Below are positions 52,331 through 63,770 of a DNA stretch of 64,000 bases, one piece after another (the first letter of the stretch is position 1; each line of letters opens with the position of its first letter). Source of the DNA: Bicyclus anynana. Taxonomy: Eukaryota > Arthropoda > Insecta > Lepidoptera > Nymphalidae. The notes beneath the pieces were generated by a model. The model worked only from the letters and a program-made list of their open reading frames with translations. It searched no databases and was not told where the DNA came from. The position numbers and the translations under genes were made by a program. The stretch lies in contig NC_069098.1 of the NCBI RefSeq assembly GCF_947172395.1, positions 3,155,001 to 3,219,000 on the forward strand. Direction: 5' to 3'.

Positions 52331-52887
52331 TTCATATTTGATTTCAAATAAATTCATGGTCCTAGCTATGAAATACGTTGTTTACAAATATTTACAAACA
52401 AATTTTAAAGACGGGTCTTGAAATTTTTGTTCTTAACTAAAGTTGAAAGTTTTAGGTTGATATTTTTAAAGGAATTTCTCGTCAGGAGTCGCGGCGCAAT
52501 CTCGAACAATCTCTGTCCAATTAGTGTCACTCCTTTATTAGTACGGGCTTTGGCCATTTTATATATGTGAGTATTATCTCTTATCTCTTATGACCTACAA
52601 CTTTACTTAACTTTACATTATATTGGTGTTTGATACTTTTTTACACTAATATTATAATACATATTTTTGTTAGTTTTTTGCGAATAGGCCTGGAAAATAA
52701 TAAAGCTTATTATCTTTTTTAACACGTTTTTATTAGCTTCACTTGTAACTGATTACGTATGTAAGAAAATCTTGTAATCTTAATTTGACCCAAATTCCGG
52801 TTTTCGATTAGGAGAAAATTTTGCACACGCTCTAAATTCTGATGATAATCCAATATGGCTTCCCAAGAACCATCTTGCCATATTTTA
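52331..52887. other. AT-rich stretch, no gene seen
   Basis: Nothing coding-like or repetitive recognised apart from the hairpin that follows. Confidence 0.3.
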
Positions 52888-52936
52888 TTGGATTTCATAC
52901 AGCCAGTCCACTATGGACTGGCTGTATGAAATCCAA
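52888..52936. repeat. Perfect 23-bp stem-loop
   Basis: The arm 52888-52910 (TTGGATTTCATACAGCCAGT...) and its exact reverse complement 52914-52936 are separated by CTA. No mismatch. It lies at the edge of Rep-2. Confidence 0.92.
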
Positions 52937-52959
52937 CTCCAGGATATGGGTATCAAATA

Positions 52960-53215
52960 AGAGGGCTTGCTGACAAGAATACGAAAAAAATAGTCACGTG
53001 ACTTAAATCCAAGACGTCCAAGATGGAGGATTATTTGGAATGCACCCTCATGGTATAGGTATGAGATATTATCAAATGAAAGAGTTTGCTATCAGAAATA
53101 CACAGACAAAATTTAAAAGTGTTTTTTAGTTTTTTTAACTATTATTTTTGGACAAATCGCTCCATTTGTAATTTTTAGTGCGTGCTAAAAGCGTGTTTTT
53201 TAGTTTTTTAAACTA
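52960..53215 (+). repeat. Rep-2 dispersed repeat, copy 2
   Basis: Blocks shared in order with 24415-24560: AATACGAAAAAAATAGTCACGTGACTTAAATCC, ATTTGGAATGCACCC and GTGTTTTTTAGTTTTTT. In this copy the last block is present twice (about 53120 and 53195), so its 3' part is locally duplicated. Confidence 0.65.
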
Positions 53216-53457
53216 TTATTACTAATCTCTAAATATTCAATTAAAAGGTAATTTCAAGATTGCCTCAAGGATCAAAAAATCTCAAGGAAAAAAGCTACTC
53301 CCTAGCTCTCTAGCTCTAGCTCTACTCCCCAACCGTGTCGCTAGTTCTGTGTTAGAGTACCTAATATAGAAGAAGTGGAAAAGTTTTTTAACTTGCCTCA
53401 AATATCTACCCAAACATATTGACCAGCACTAGGCCCCATATCGAGTGAGTTAGTTAC

Positions 53458-53529
53458 AATATATAATTTTTATCCCAATACTCCCATAGGAACAGGAAGT
53501 TTGCAGGTGAATCCATGGGGCATAGCTAG
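53458..53529 (+). mobile_element. Helitron 3' end fragment
   Basis: TTTTTATCCCAATACTCCCATAGGAACAGGAAG...GCAGGTGAATCCATGGGGCATAGCTAG ends in CTAG (53526-53529) followed by T. It follows HelA/HelC order with a decayed hairpin. Confidence 0.6.
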
Positions 53530-55124
53530 TGTATTAATAAACTACTATTGAATAGAACAACGTTGATCCCAACCGCCCCAAGCCATATATTCAATTAGGA
53601 GACAATAGAAATCTAAATATCCTATTCAACCACAACGTACTAAGGTCAAGTGAAGGTACAAATTGGTACATGAATGATAAATGTACAATGATTGTCCTCT
53701 CAAGGCACCTGCCTACTTTAGTTACGGAATTATTTAACAGTGCAAAGTAGCTTTTGCGAGCGAACGCAGGGCCACGGATTGTGCGACTTTCGTTATTCGC
53801 TTTACTAACCGAGCCGAGCGTCAAGCGGAGAAGTTTTTGTACCAATATCCAATCAAACTCGTTTATTTTAAGTTTTTTAAACGTCAAGTTTATCGTTTGT
53901 TTAAGACTTTACTTTGTTGACTACATAAAGCTACGATCTATTTCTTATATCCGTGGTACTGACAATGTTCACTGAACACATAATTCGATTAGTGAAATTT
54001 AACAAAAATTAGATGGTTCAAAATTGCCCAGGATTAGTCATTGTACCCTGGCGGAAATAAAAGATAATATTTTTTACCTATTTTTGATTATACAAATCTA
54101 GGAATTTAATTTAATTCTTTCGAAATAATATTCATTTCAACTAATTGTGCTACTATGTGTATTATTGGCGGATTGATGACGTTTTCAATGCAGTAGTCGA
54201 TTTGACGTTTGCTGTCATGTCATAGTTGCTTTAAGGACGCCATCTTGTTATAACTCAAAAACTTGCGTTTTAATTTTATTTATTTCTTTATATTTAGTTA
54301 CATTTATTCACTTATTTAGATTTTAATCTTTTATTTTTTTTAATTTTAATGATACGGGGTACAATTAGAGGGGACCCTAAATGGACCATCTCCTTTTGAA
54401 CAATCTACAAAAGTAAAAGTAGGTACAAATTGTTGTTGTATACAAACTAATTAATATTAAATATTTTTGAAATTAATTGCTTGGGGAGGCAAAAACTTGT
54501 CCTATATTTGATTAATATTAATAGACTTCAATAATAATTAATCCTTATTTCTGTGCTAAATCAAGTCTCAAGAAAAAAATATATAACACCTAGTAGTAGT
54601 AATAGTATGATAAATTAACACACAATATTTTCTTACAAAAGTTTCAAACAACAGTATTTATTTCTGTACAAAAATATTTTGTAGTGGCTATTACGTTACC
54701 TCTATTTTATTTTTAAATAATAATTATTACGTTCGCGACGTTAATCCCAACGGGTCGTGGCCCAGCGGTGCAAAGACTCTTCCAGAGCTTTCTTGGACTA
54801 ATTTTGTAGATAGGCTGACAAAAAACCTTGGCTCACTACTTTTACTTTAGGATAAAGTACTTTATATATTTAAGAGATTTTGTGAGAGGGACTTTATACA
54901 ACAGGGACCTACGTAATGCCCTGGATTTATCCATACAATTTTGATTTAAATACACGCATTTCAGATTTTTTCTTGAATAGAGTTTCTTCTTGAATCGAGA
55001 TTTCTTACAACGCTTTGTCAATGATAATCCTTTTTTAGTGAATATTTTTTTATATAGGGCACAGTAGGCTAATTCACTAACTTTGACGTGCTATAGGAAA
55101 TTGATATTCTATGTAAGAAATGTT
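53530..55124. other. 1.6-kb AT-rich stretch
   Basis: The patch 53750-53850 is GC-richer (GCGAACGCAGGGCCACGG, CCGAGCCGAGCGTCAAGC) and lies under a 98-codon minus-strand frame of no known family. No splice or promoter evidence strong enough to call. Confidence 0.3.
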
Positions 55125-55190
55125 TTCCAGTGCCTACTGACTACCCTTCGTGGATATCATATAGTAGGCAGCTGGCAGATGATATAATTA
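55125..55190. repeat. Rep-4 dispersed repeat core, copy 2
   Basis: CTACTGACTACCCTTCGTGGATATC...TAGTAGGCAGCTGGCAGATGATAT corresponds to 2442-2486. Class unknown. Confidence 0.5.
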
Positions 55191-55329
55191 TTTTCTCAAT
55201 TGATTTGATGTTTATTCTAATAGGTAGTTAATAAAGATCAAATTAGTGAATAGGCCAGCAGGAGTAAGAAAAATATATATTTGACAACCGAAAGGTATAA
55301 TTACGAAAGATAATATGATAAGTTTCATA

Positions 55330-55538
55330 TCTATACTAATATTATAAAGCTGAAGAGTTTGTTTGTTTGTTTGATTGAACGCGCTAATCCCAGGAACTCT
55401 AATTTCAGGAAATACTAGTCCTATTTGAAAAATTCTTTCAGTGTTAGATAGCCCATTTATCGAGGAAGGCTATAGGCTATATATTATCCCCGTATTCCTT
55501 CGGGAACCACGCGGGTGAAACCGCGCGGTGTCAGCTAG
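55330..55538 (+). mobile_element. HelA Helitron, complete reference copy
   Basis: A|TCTATACTAATATTATAAAG ... GTTAGATAGCCCATTTATCG ... ATTATCCCCGTATTCC ... CGCGGGTGAAACCGCGCGG ... CAGCTAG|T. Both termini, the stem CGCGG/CCGCG and the A/T insertion site are intact. 209 bp, non-coding. A local 24-bp duplication (TTTCAGGAAATACTAG) after CAGGAACT is specific to this copy. Confidence 0.95.
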
Positions 55539-56524
55539 TTTTACCTATAAAGTCAAACAAAACGATTTTGTCCATTCCATCGAAAATACTGAGTTTTTAG
55601 TTTTTTTTGCTGACCAAGAAAACTCTGATGAATTTCTGTCCAGGGGTAGGCTTCGCCCATAGGCATCTAGCCTATTGGTAAAAATATGCCGACATGCAAA
55701 GCTGAAAAGCAATTTAACGGTCCTGTACAATACCGCGTGAAAACCAATATAGTATAGCGGTAAGTTAGTTAAACTTGTTCCTATATCATACTGCTATCTC
55801 AATACTATTTCCTTACTATCCGGTGATGTTGCAATTACAATTAGGTATATATTATATTTATTATAAGTATATATAAGTATATAGTATATTTCCTTAATAT
55901 ACATGACTTTTTTAGTTTAGCCTTAGCGAAATATAATATTAAAAAAAAATTAACCGACTACAAAAATACAAAAATTAACTAAAAGGCGAAAAATAACATC
56001 GTATGTGCTACCTTCTGATCACTTTGAAGGCGGTGCAAAGCCAATGACGTAATTAAAGCCGTTTCTGAAAGAAGATAGAACTTAAATTATTTAATCGGCT
56101 TAAATCAGAGATTGGCAATGCCACATTACGGGATATTTCGTCATTTTCAACAAAGTTACTGAACCGATTTTCATGAAAATTAAATGTGACCAATCTGGAA
56201 GTATACTCTTTAAAACAAGAAAATATTTTATAAAATTCGTTAATAAATGACGAAGTAATGCGGTAACGAACATAAAAAAAAACATACGCGACGAATTGCG
56301 AACCACCTCCTTCTTTTTGAAGTCGGTTAATAATAACAGAGAGCTACAGTAAATAATATTATTTATGCATATGCATGGTTATACGAGTATTAATAAACAA
56401 AATGAAAATGAATACAAGTCAAAGAACTGTTAACAAGTTAAGCAAGATATTAATCAAAAAACTTTCAGATTTCATAACATCCTGAAGAGTTCAGTAACAA
56501 GCTAGCTCATAATAATGTTCCACT
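55539..56524. other. AT-rich stretch, no feature recognised
   Basis: GGTTAATAATAACAG and nearby AACCGACTACAAAAATAC are common in AT-rich repeats but cannot be assigned. No gene seen. Confidence 0.3.
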
Positions 56525-56536
56525 ATACCTACCTAC

Positions 56537-56823
56537 GCTGGGATGTGATAGCCTAATGGATATATCCTATTCCTTCGATTTGAAGCGCGTTGGTTCGAAT
56601 CCGGTCTGGAGCATGCACTTTAAACTTTCAGTTGTGTGCATTTTAAGAAATTAAATATCACATGTCTCAAATGGTGAAAGAAATACATCCTGAGGAAACC
56701 TACATACATTTTTTCTACATGTGTGAAGTCTGCCAGTCCCCATCGTGGTGGATTATTAGCCTAACTCCTCCCATTCTGATAGGAGACTCGTGCTCAACAG
56801 TGAGCCGAATGTGGGTTGTTATG
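56537..56823 (+). mobile_element. SINE-1, full length, aged
   Basis: A-box region TAGCCTAATGG, B box GGTTCGAATCC, GTTGTGTGCATTTTAAGAAA and GATAGGAGACTCGTGCTCAAC in order. Possible aged target duplication ATACCTACCTAC (56525-56536) and ATACCTATCTAT (56824-56835), 10 of 12 matching. Confidence 0.9.
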
Positions 56824-56949
56824 ATACCTATCTATTATATCTAAATTATTTTCAATTGCCTTAACCAATATTAATTTGGCACTTTGTGAAATTATTTTAC
56901 TCGTATATAGACAATCACACTTATTAATGTTATTATGCTGTTATGGTCT

Positions 56950-57210
56950 GTCTATCTATTTATTTATTTATTATTTGGACCATAATACATCTTTGATTTG
57001 GACCACCAACAAAATTACATGTATACAGAGAATTAAAAAACTTAATAACTAGGGTATAGAAACACATATAACTTTACATCATGCATAAACTGTAGGTCGT
57101 ACTAACAATTAAAAATTAAGTGTTAAAAAGAAGTTACAAAGTTAATTAACATAAATTTACACAAATTAAAAACAGAGAATGAGAAATTAAGTGACTTCAT
57201 TTAATTTTTT
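56950..57210 (-). mobile_element. Possible LINE 3' UTR fragment
   Basis: CTATTTATTTATTTATTATTTGGACCAT...GGACCACCAACAAAATTACATG is like the inverse 3' UTR of a LINE with an ATAAA-type tail. Weak; no coding remnant. Confidence 0.3.
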
Positions 57211-58488
57211 AAAGGTTTTATGTACTGTACTCGTATCTAGAGAGCCAAAGGTCGAATACCAAGCACAGGCGTTATTAAAGTTTTGAACCAATCATAGCTT
57301 CACCATATAAAAAACCAGGTTAAAAGTAACAGCCAATTATACAAGTTATTCAAACAACGGAATCGATCAAAACGTTATTAAACTTTACCCCCATCTGATT
57401 CGTATTCATCCAAAGTTCAGCTGAAAGGGTAAAAACCTATTTCCGATTTCATGTCCTCATAATTCCATAAAAGTTCTCGATTATTGTTCGCGCGACTTGC
57501 TCTCGATCAAGTCACAACTTGTTAAAACTTCGATAGCACGTTCCTCTGCCTTCAATGGCTTCATGAATACATATTAAGCAGGTTTTTTGTGTAAAATATT
57601 TTGCAGGTAGTTTCTTGATTATAAATCGTCTGACGCCATTGTTTCTTTATCTCAAGTCACTAAAGAAAATCCATAGATACTAATATTAGAAATGTAAAAA
57701 TAGATACATTTGTGTGTCTATCAGTCTTTTTCCACGGTGACAGACAGACAAATACAGTACTGAACCAATATTAATAAATATTAATAAAGTTAAATTGGAC
57801 CTCGGAGCTTCTTTTTATGCCCCTTGATTTGTGAATAACAGAATTTTACGCGAATTATTAAATTCAAAACAAAAACTATGAAACACAATGCGACATTTTT
57901 AAAAATCAACGCTGAAAATTATGAAATTAATTATTTTGTATAAGATGATAGGCTAATTGGATATTTATTGTTTGGTGCGATTTAATACTGACGTATGTAA
58001 GAATTAAAAAAAAACTAACCTTCGTAACATAATTTTGGCACTTAGTTTTTATACCTAATATAAACATTATTTGGCTATTTAAATATTTTTTTACATCATA
58101 CCAACATACGTATAAACTTTCAATAACAATAAATTATTTTCTCTTGCATTATTTAAAAAAGTCTTTTTTTATTAAATATTTAACTCAATGGAAAATGGAC
58201 GAAACAAAAAAATAAAGCGATGTTCAATATAATTACATCCGTGAAAATTCCTGGATTGCATGTTTCATTATTAATTATTTATGCCGCTTTATTTCAAAGG
58301 AATCTCCTGATGGGATCTCACAGGTGTCGTTTCAAGGTCGCCACTCGCCGTTTGGGTGTCGTTTGAATAAATCCCTGGGTTGTACTGAGCCGCCCGATTC
58401 CATAAGGGCTGCATATTTTATTAAAGGCGTCCATTATAAATGTACGTACAACATCATTTTGTACTTAACTGCGGAAAATTAACACCTA
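57211..58488. other. 1.3-kb mostly unique sequence
   Basis: A Helitron-like 5' piece (ATAGATACTAATATTAGAAATG) lies near 57675. The patch 58300-58430 is GC-richer (GGTGTCGTTTCAAGGTCGCC) without clear exon structure. Confidence 0.3.
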
Positions 58489-58683
58489 CTAGCCGACGCC
58501 GTCGCGGTTTCACCCGAGTAGTTCCCGTTCCTGTGGGATTACGGATATAAAATTTAGGCTAAGAAGCTCATAAATAACGTAGCTATATATTGGTAAAAAA
58601 ATTCAATATCATCTGTGAAGTAGATTCAGGTGATTATCCCCTACAATACCACAAACATTATCTCGTTTTAATATTAGTATAGA
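58489..58683 (-). mobile_element. HelC Helitron, complete
   Basis: CTAG at 58489 preceded by A, CGCGGTTTCACCCGAG hairpin, TTCCCGTTCCTGTGGGATTACGG, TATATTGGTAAAAAAATTCA and end TTTTAATATTAGTATAGA followed by T. 195 bp. Confidence 0.88.
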
Positions 58684-59504
58684 GTATAGATTTACGAGTG
58701 TGTAGTTTTAACTTGCCGCTTACGGTATGTGTATAATCTATCTACCTCTTTTTTCTCCTAACATCATTGATTATAACTTTGACACTACATAAAAATCCAT
58801 TGGATAATTAATATACCTACACAAAAGGAAATCACTTGAAAATCGATTTTTGGGTTCTATCTTTTATTGCCCCTCTTAATTTTGTGGTTAATACGTATAA
58901 TGTACCTACTAATAAAGTCGTATTTAGAAATAAAAATCGAAGATACTACTGCTAGCACTTTTAGGTTACAACTATGATTTCAATCAATCTAATTCAATCT
59001 ATCGAAAAGGAACGCAAGTAGACTAACCAAATATAAAGGTAACTGAATACGTAGATATCCGTACCCTCTCATTCCTATAAAGTTTCGCAACAAAACTTTG
59101 TACGTTTCTACTTGAAAATAAGTCAGAAACATCTGAGACATGACTCCCATACTTCTGATATCAAACTAAGCACTTAAGTATGGCAAAGACCTCTTTAATT
59201 TCCATTTGCGAATTGCGAAATAAAATGGCCCGGCAATATCTGAGCGTCTTATATAACGTTTCAAAGTTCTAAGAAACTTAGTTCTCCTCTGTACGCGTTT
59301 CTTGGTTGATTTAAAGACATTGCTGGTTTCTTTTTCAATTTCATCTTGCTCTTGTAATTTATTGTTGTTCTTTTTCACTCTTGCCCAGAGCTTTTCCTGT
59401 TATTTTGTTATTATGTGTTCTTACATCTTTATGATAATTATGAGGCTCTTTTAATGGCCCATTGTTGTGCCAGGCTTCTATTCTTTATGAAAATGGTGGA
59501 AGTA
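58684..59504. other. AT-rich stretch, no feature recognised
   Basis: A 70-codon minus-strand frame at 59166-59378 (start MKKNNNKLQEQDEIEKETSN) is lysine-rich and AT-driven. Not credible without other evidence. Confidence 0.3.
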
Positions 59505-59515
59505 GTTTAATACTT

Positions 59516-59820
59516 CGAGCCGTGATAGTCCAATGGATATGACCTCTGCCTCCGATTCCGGAGGGTGTGAGCTCGAATCCGGTCCAGGGCTTTCAGTTGT
59601 ATGCATTCTAAAAGATTGAATATCACGTGTCTCAAACGGTTAAGGAAAAATATCGTGTGCAAACCTGCATACCAGTGAATTTTCTTAATTCTCTGCGTGT
59701 GTGAAGTCTGCCAATCCTTATTGCAGCAGCGTGGTGGACTATTGACCAAACCCCTCTCAATCTGAGAGTAGACTCGAGCGCAGCAGAGAGCCGAATATGG
59801 GTTGATAATGATTAAGATGA
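59516..59820 (+). mobile_element. SINE-1, near full length
   Basis: Head GAGCCGTGATAGTCCAATGG with B box GCTCGAATCC; a 20-bp deletion removes CATGCACCTCCAACTT. GTTTAATACTT (59505-59515) and GTTTATACTT (59821-59830) look like a target duplication differing by one base indel. The next Helitron starts one base after it. Confidence 0.88.
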
Positions 59821-59831
59821 GTTTATACTTG

Positions 59832-60009
59832 TCTATACTAATATTATAAAGAGGTATATAGTAGGGGGTGATCTCTGTATGCACTGCACCGATTTTAAAA
59901 ATTCTTTTACCACTGAAAGCCACGTTTTTCTTAAGTGTCAAAAACTATATTTATTTCTTTTATTCCAACGGGAATGAGAACCACGCGGATGACACTGCGG
60001 GGCCTCTAG
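59832..60009 (+). mobile_element. Helitron, complete, 178 bp
   Basis: TCTATACTAATATTATAAAG at the 5' end, then a body close to HelC (CACCGATTTTAAAAATTC, CCACTGAAAGCCACG), and terminal CACGCGGATGACACTGCGG...CTAG (60006-60009) followed by T. Confidence 0.88.
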
Positions 60010-60416
60010 TCTTAAATATATTTACAAGTATCACGTGTTAATTGCATTTTTAGTGGCTGATTTAAGGTACATTTATGGACATAAAACACTGACTTTCAAA
60101 TTCGTAACATATATGTTTATACGTTTTGAAATAATAATAAAAAATGACAATAAAGAATATAAAGAAATAGTGGAAAAAAGCATTTTACCTTTTCATACAT
60201 TTAGGAAGTTCTTTTATCCGTTGAAAGTTTCACAGTAGCGGCGAACACGGCGGGTAGATAGCTCCGTAAATACGGAACGTCATACTTCAGTTTATTTTAA
60301 TGAAACGTTAATTTTCACTTTTTATTTCGAACAGAATATAAAGTATGAAATTTTCAGTAATTTATTGAAATGGAGCCTCCATCTTTACTATATTATATAT
60401 TTTAATAATCTAAAAT
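60010..60416. other. AT-rich stretch, no feature recognised
   Basis: No gene or repeat recognised. Confidence 0.3.
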
Positions 60417-60747
60417 AAAAAAATTGGTTGCCTGTAAAGTCGGTGTACGGGCGAAAGTTTTACGTGACAACGTCTTTGAGTGGTAAAATAATTTTAATGT
60501 GAATATTCATTCGTATAGTAGGAAGAACGATGAAATAATAGTAACAATTTAAAACATTTATTTATACAAAGAATTATATTTAAAACATTAATTTATACAA
60601 AGAATCTCGCACTGAATTTCATATTAACAAAATTTTATTCACTCGCTCTCATTGTGAGCGCATAACGTGAGCGGAGCGTAACGCAGTTTCTTGAAGTGTC
60701 ACCCGGCAAACCAATTTATAAGACGTAGTCACGTCAAAATTAAATAC
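60417..60747. repeat. Rep-5 element, copy 2, subterminal inverted repeats
   Basis: GGTTGCCTGTAAAGTCGGTG...TTTTACGTGACAACGTCTTT on the left and AATTTATAAGACGTAGTCACGT on the right repeat the ends of 28874-29273. Inside, a 33-bp direct duplication (ATTTATACAAAGAAT, ATTTAAAACATT) occurs at about 60555-60605, and CGCTCTCATTGTGAGCGCAT forms a hairpin. Confidence 0.55.
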
Positions 60748-62544
60748 AACTTCTTCTTTGTTTTATGTCACAGAAAGAAGAGAAAGGTAGAAAGAAAGAA
60801 CTACAGAACAGAACTTTACTTATAACTTACAATATTTGAATTACTAATCCATAATTTAAATAAAATTTAATAAAAAAACAAGTTGCGACATGTGGCATAA
60901 CCTAGATAAAGGCCTTAACTCAGATGTATCTAGATATATAATAACTATTTATAGGTGTATCATAATATCTGAAATGATCGTCAAAATATTTAATTTAATT
61001 TAAATACATACTTAATATATGAGAAACTCGCCAATTTGTCGTCGTCAGTTAGCATCTTGCACTAGTTCACAAACAACAACCGCCAATATATCAGAAGCAG
61101 ACGTTTAAACTAAAACAATAAGTTATCCGCGAGATACACAGGGAATTAAACTTCGGCAATTTGTAAGGAGCGGCGCACATCAATCAAATTTTCCACGTAA
61201 ATACTCAACAACTAATTGCCTTAAGTGAAAACTGGGACTGCTAAAACCCCTTAAATTTAACTAAAACTTTCCAAAACTCAACTCCATCGAGATAAAGTTG
61301 ACTTACGAGTACATTAATTTTGCAAGCCAAATGATAAAATACCTTTCAAAATTTTGCGTGCTCCGCAAGTTTAGATTGACCAAGAGTTAAAGTGCTTAAC
61401 TTTAGTTTGCATAAGGTTTACCACAAACCTATGTTAATAACTAGATACCGCAAATTGTTAAGTTATAGAGTAGACATTGCATATCCAATGAACAGCTTTT
61501 AGTTAAATATTTGTATAAGTGTGGGTTTAAAATTTATTGTCTACGGCGTTTGCTTCAATATCTCTTTTATTTTATACGTCTACCACTACTCGTGTTTTAA
61601 GTATTGTAGAAGAAATAACTAGTTGGATACAATTGTAAAACTACAATGAAAGAGGCAATTGTCAATAAATTATCATTTCCCATTAACCTAAATCGAATCC
61701 ACAATTTTTCATAATATCTGTGCGTCGCACCTATTTACTTTGCTTCTCCTATATTATTGCAGCGTATTTAAATTTAAAATCAAGATGAATGAATTCCTAA
61801 TTAGAAGTTACATTTCGTTTTAATTGCTACATTTAATTCAATTCATCTATTTTGGATATCACACATTTCTTTCGTTTCGTCTTCTTAAAAGTAACATCTT
61901 TACGCATATTAGCAAGTATTACAGCTATCCAAATTTTTGAAGCGGCATGGCAGCTTTCGCAGGTTTACGAGCTTTGACTCTGATCTGTATAAATATTTCT
62001 TTTTTTTTGGCCTTACGCATGATTTGATTTCTGAAGTTTTTTTTTGACGTTACCATAAAAAACAATTAAGTGATTGGATTTAATAACATACGGTATCCAA
62101 TAAACATAAGTCTGTGGGTTTCAGATTAATTTGTTATCTACAATAATGTAGCTGAATTATCAGGTCAGTCTAAGATAATGTCTATCTAGGAAATTATCTT
62201 GCATTTCCTCGACGGCAGACTCCACCTTGGACTATTTATAATTTCCGGATCTCCAGTAATTACTGATAAGGTGATTTAGTATTCTAGTGTATTTGCTCAG
62301 AGAGAAAACTAATTAAATTAAATACCTAAGATAATGAAATTACAAAATATATCATTTATACTTTTTATATAAAAGAAGAAGTTGTATTTAATTTTTATTA
62401 TAATCATTTTCTTAATATTTTTTTAATCATTATTGTATGTGTAATCGACTTCAACAAAGGTCTTATATTGTCAATTGTCAGTTTTTTTGTTGCTAAGCAT
62501 TTAACTAATATAAATTTCTTTCTTTTCCTTTCCCTTATTCCACT
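60748..62544. other. 1.8-kb AT-rich stretch
   Basis: Longest repeat-poor part of the right half. No coding-like segment or known repeat recognised. Confidence 0.35.
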
Positions 62545-62720
62545 TAAGAGGGGTCGGCAAAATATGCCAATCTTCTCCATTCCTCTCTATTACTCGTCAA
62601 CTAATCATCCACTCCCTTTACACACAGTACATAGCTGTTACTCTCCTCTTGTGTTCTTCCACTTGCAAATGCAACATTTTTCTAGTAACATGGTTTTCAT
62701 CCCTCCGCAATACATGTCCA
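62545..62720 (-). mobile_element. LINE ORF2 C-terminal fragment
   Basis: On the minus strand HVLRRDENHVTRKMLHLQVE is followed in another frame by SNREEWRRLAYFADPS. The pairing of an HV.RRDE block and a terminal EEWR..AYFADP block is the C-terminus of insect LINE reverse-transcriptase proteins. The region between is shifted and shortened, so it is dead. The plus-strand 87-codon frame over it is an antisense shadow. Confidence 0.65.
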
Positions 62721-63289
62721 TACTAAGCTAACCTTTTATTCCTCAAATTTTCTGTCATTGTTATTCAAGATATATAAGTAACTAACTAAAATAAAATGTA
62801 AATAATATATAATAAAATAATATTATCACTAATTCTATCGACAATAGAATCGAAATTACTGTCACATTTTTTTAATCTACCTAGTTGACATATCGAACCT
62901 CAAGAAAACACGCAGGTAGTAAATAAGTTCTTCGGGCATCATAAAACGGAAATTTAATCCGTGTTACACAATTCTTCGGAATTCTATTATTCTGAAGTAC
63001 ACCATAAATACAGGTAAAATTTAACAAGAAGTCCGTAGTAAATACGTGCTTGGTGAAGATTTTGCGGTGCTTAACGTAGAAAAAAGTCCCATTTTCCTTT
63101 ATTATGAAGAAACCAACAGGTAAAAGGGAATCGGGTAATACTGTCTGCTCTTTGGTATTACCTACCCATTCTTTTGTGGACGGAAATAATATTCATTTTG
63201 TTGGCCCTTCGAAGACTTTTTCGTACATGCAATTTATATACTCCTTTGTCAGTATTTCGTTTATCTGATATGACGTGTTCATTATAGGA
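62721..63289. other. AT-rich stretch, no feature recognised
   Basis: No gene or repeat recognised. Confidence 0.3.
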
Positions 63290-63620
63290 AGTCTTATTTC
63301 TGTTTATTCTGATCAAGGTATTACATTAACTAGTTCAGTTCGTGGTTTTACGTTTTTATTTTTTCCTGATTGTGTAAGTGCCGTAGGCTCCTTAATGGGA
63401 CCTTGGGCGAGCGTAGAAGCATCGCCTGATGGGGCCCCAAGGTATAAGGCAAAATAGTGAATGGGCGGAAGGAAGGAAGGAAAGGCGTCTCCTCTAAGAC
63501 TCGGTCCTTGGGTTGGGTGGGATGTTTTGTCCTGAGTGTATAAGGCCGGGCACCCCCGAGATCGTGTATTAAAATGCTCACGTCTGGGTGACGTCAGATA
63601 CCGGAGATCTCGTCTATGCC
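63290..63620. other. GC-rich segment of unknown nature
   Basis: Higher GC than its surroundings, with GGGACCTTGGGCGAGCG, TGATGGGGCCCCAAGGTATA and (GGAA)n at 63467-63482. Open frames of 60 and 77 codons exist on opposite strands without known motifs. It may be a LINE UTR or an uncatalogued repeat; I cannot decide. Confidence 0.3.
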
Positions 63621-63676
63621 GGCGAAGACGCTGTGTAGCTTGTGATGGTGTTGCTTGAGAAGCATTTTCGTTAGGA

Positions 63677-63770
63677 TCGTGGTTTTACCCGTTCCCATGT
63701 GAGTATAGGAATAAAAAGTAATCTCGTATGTTATTTCAAATTATAAACTACTATAATATACTTAGTATAA
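63677..63770 (-). mobile_element. Helitron 3'-domain fragment
   Basis: GATCGTGGTTTTACCCGTTCCCATGTGAGTATAGGAATAAAAAGTA matches the inverse HelC 3' domain. The CTAG terminus is missing. Confidence 0.5.

Noticed and set aside
59507..59941. 144-codon minus-strand open frame
   Set aside because: It runs antisense across a SINE-1 and into a Helitron. The peptide piece DRIRAHTLRNRRQRSYPLDY is the translated inverse SINE head and recurs at every SINE-1 copy.
62468..62731. 87-codon plus-strand gene candidate
   Set aside because: It is the antisense shadow of a LINE C-terminal fragment (HVLRRDENHVTRKML and EEWRRLAYFADPS on the minus strand).
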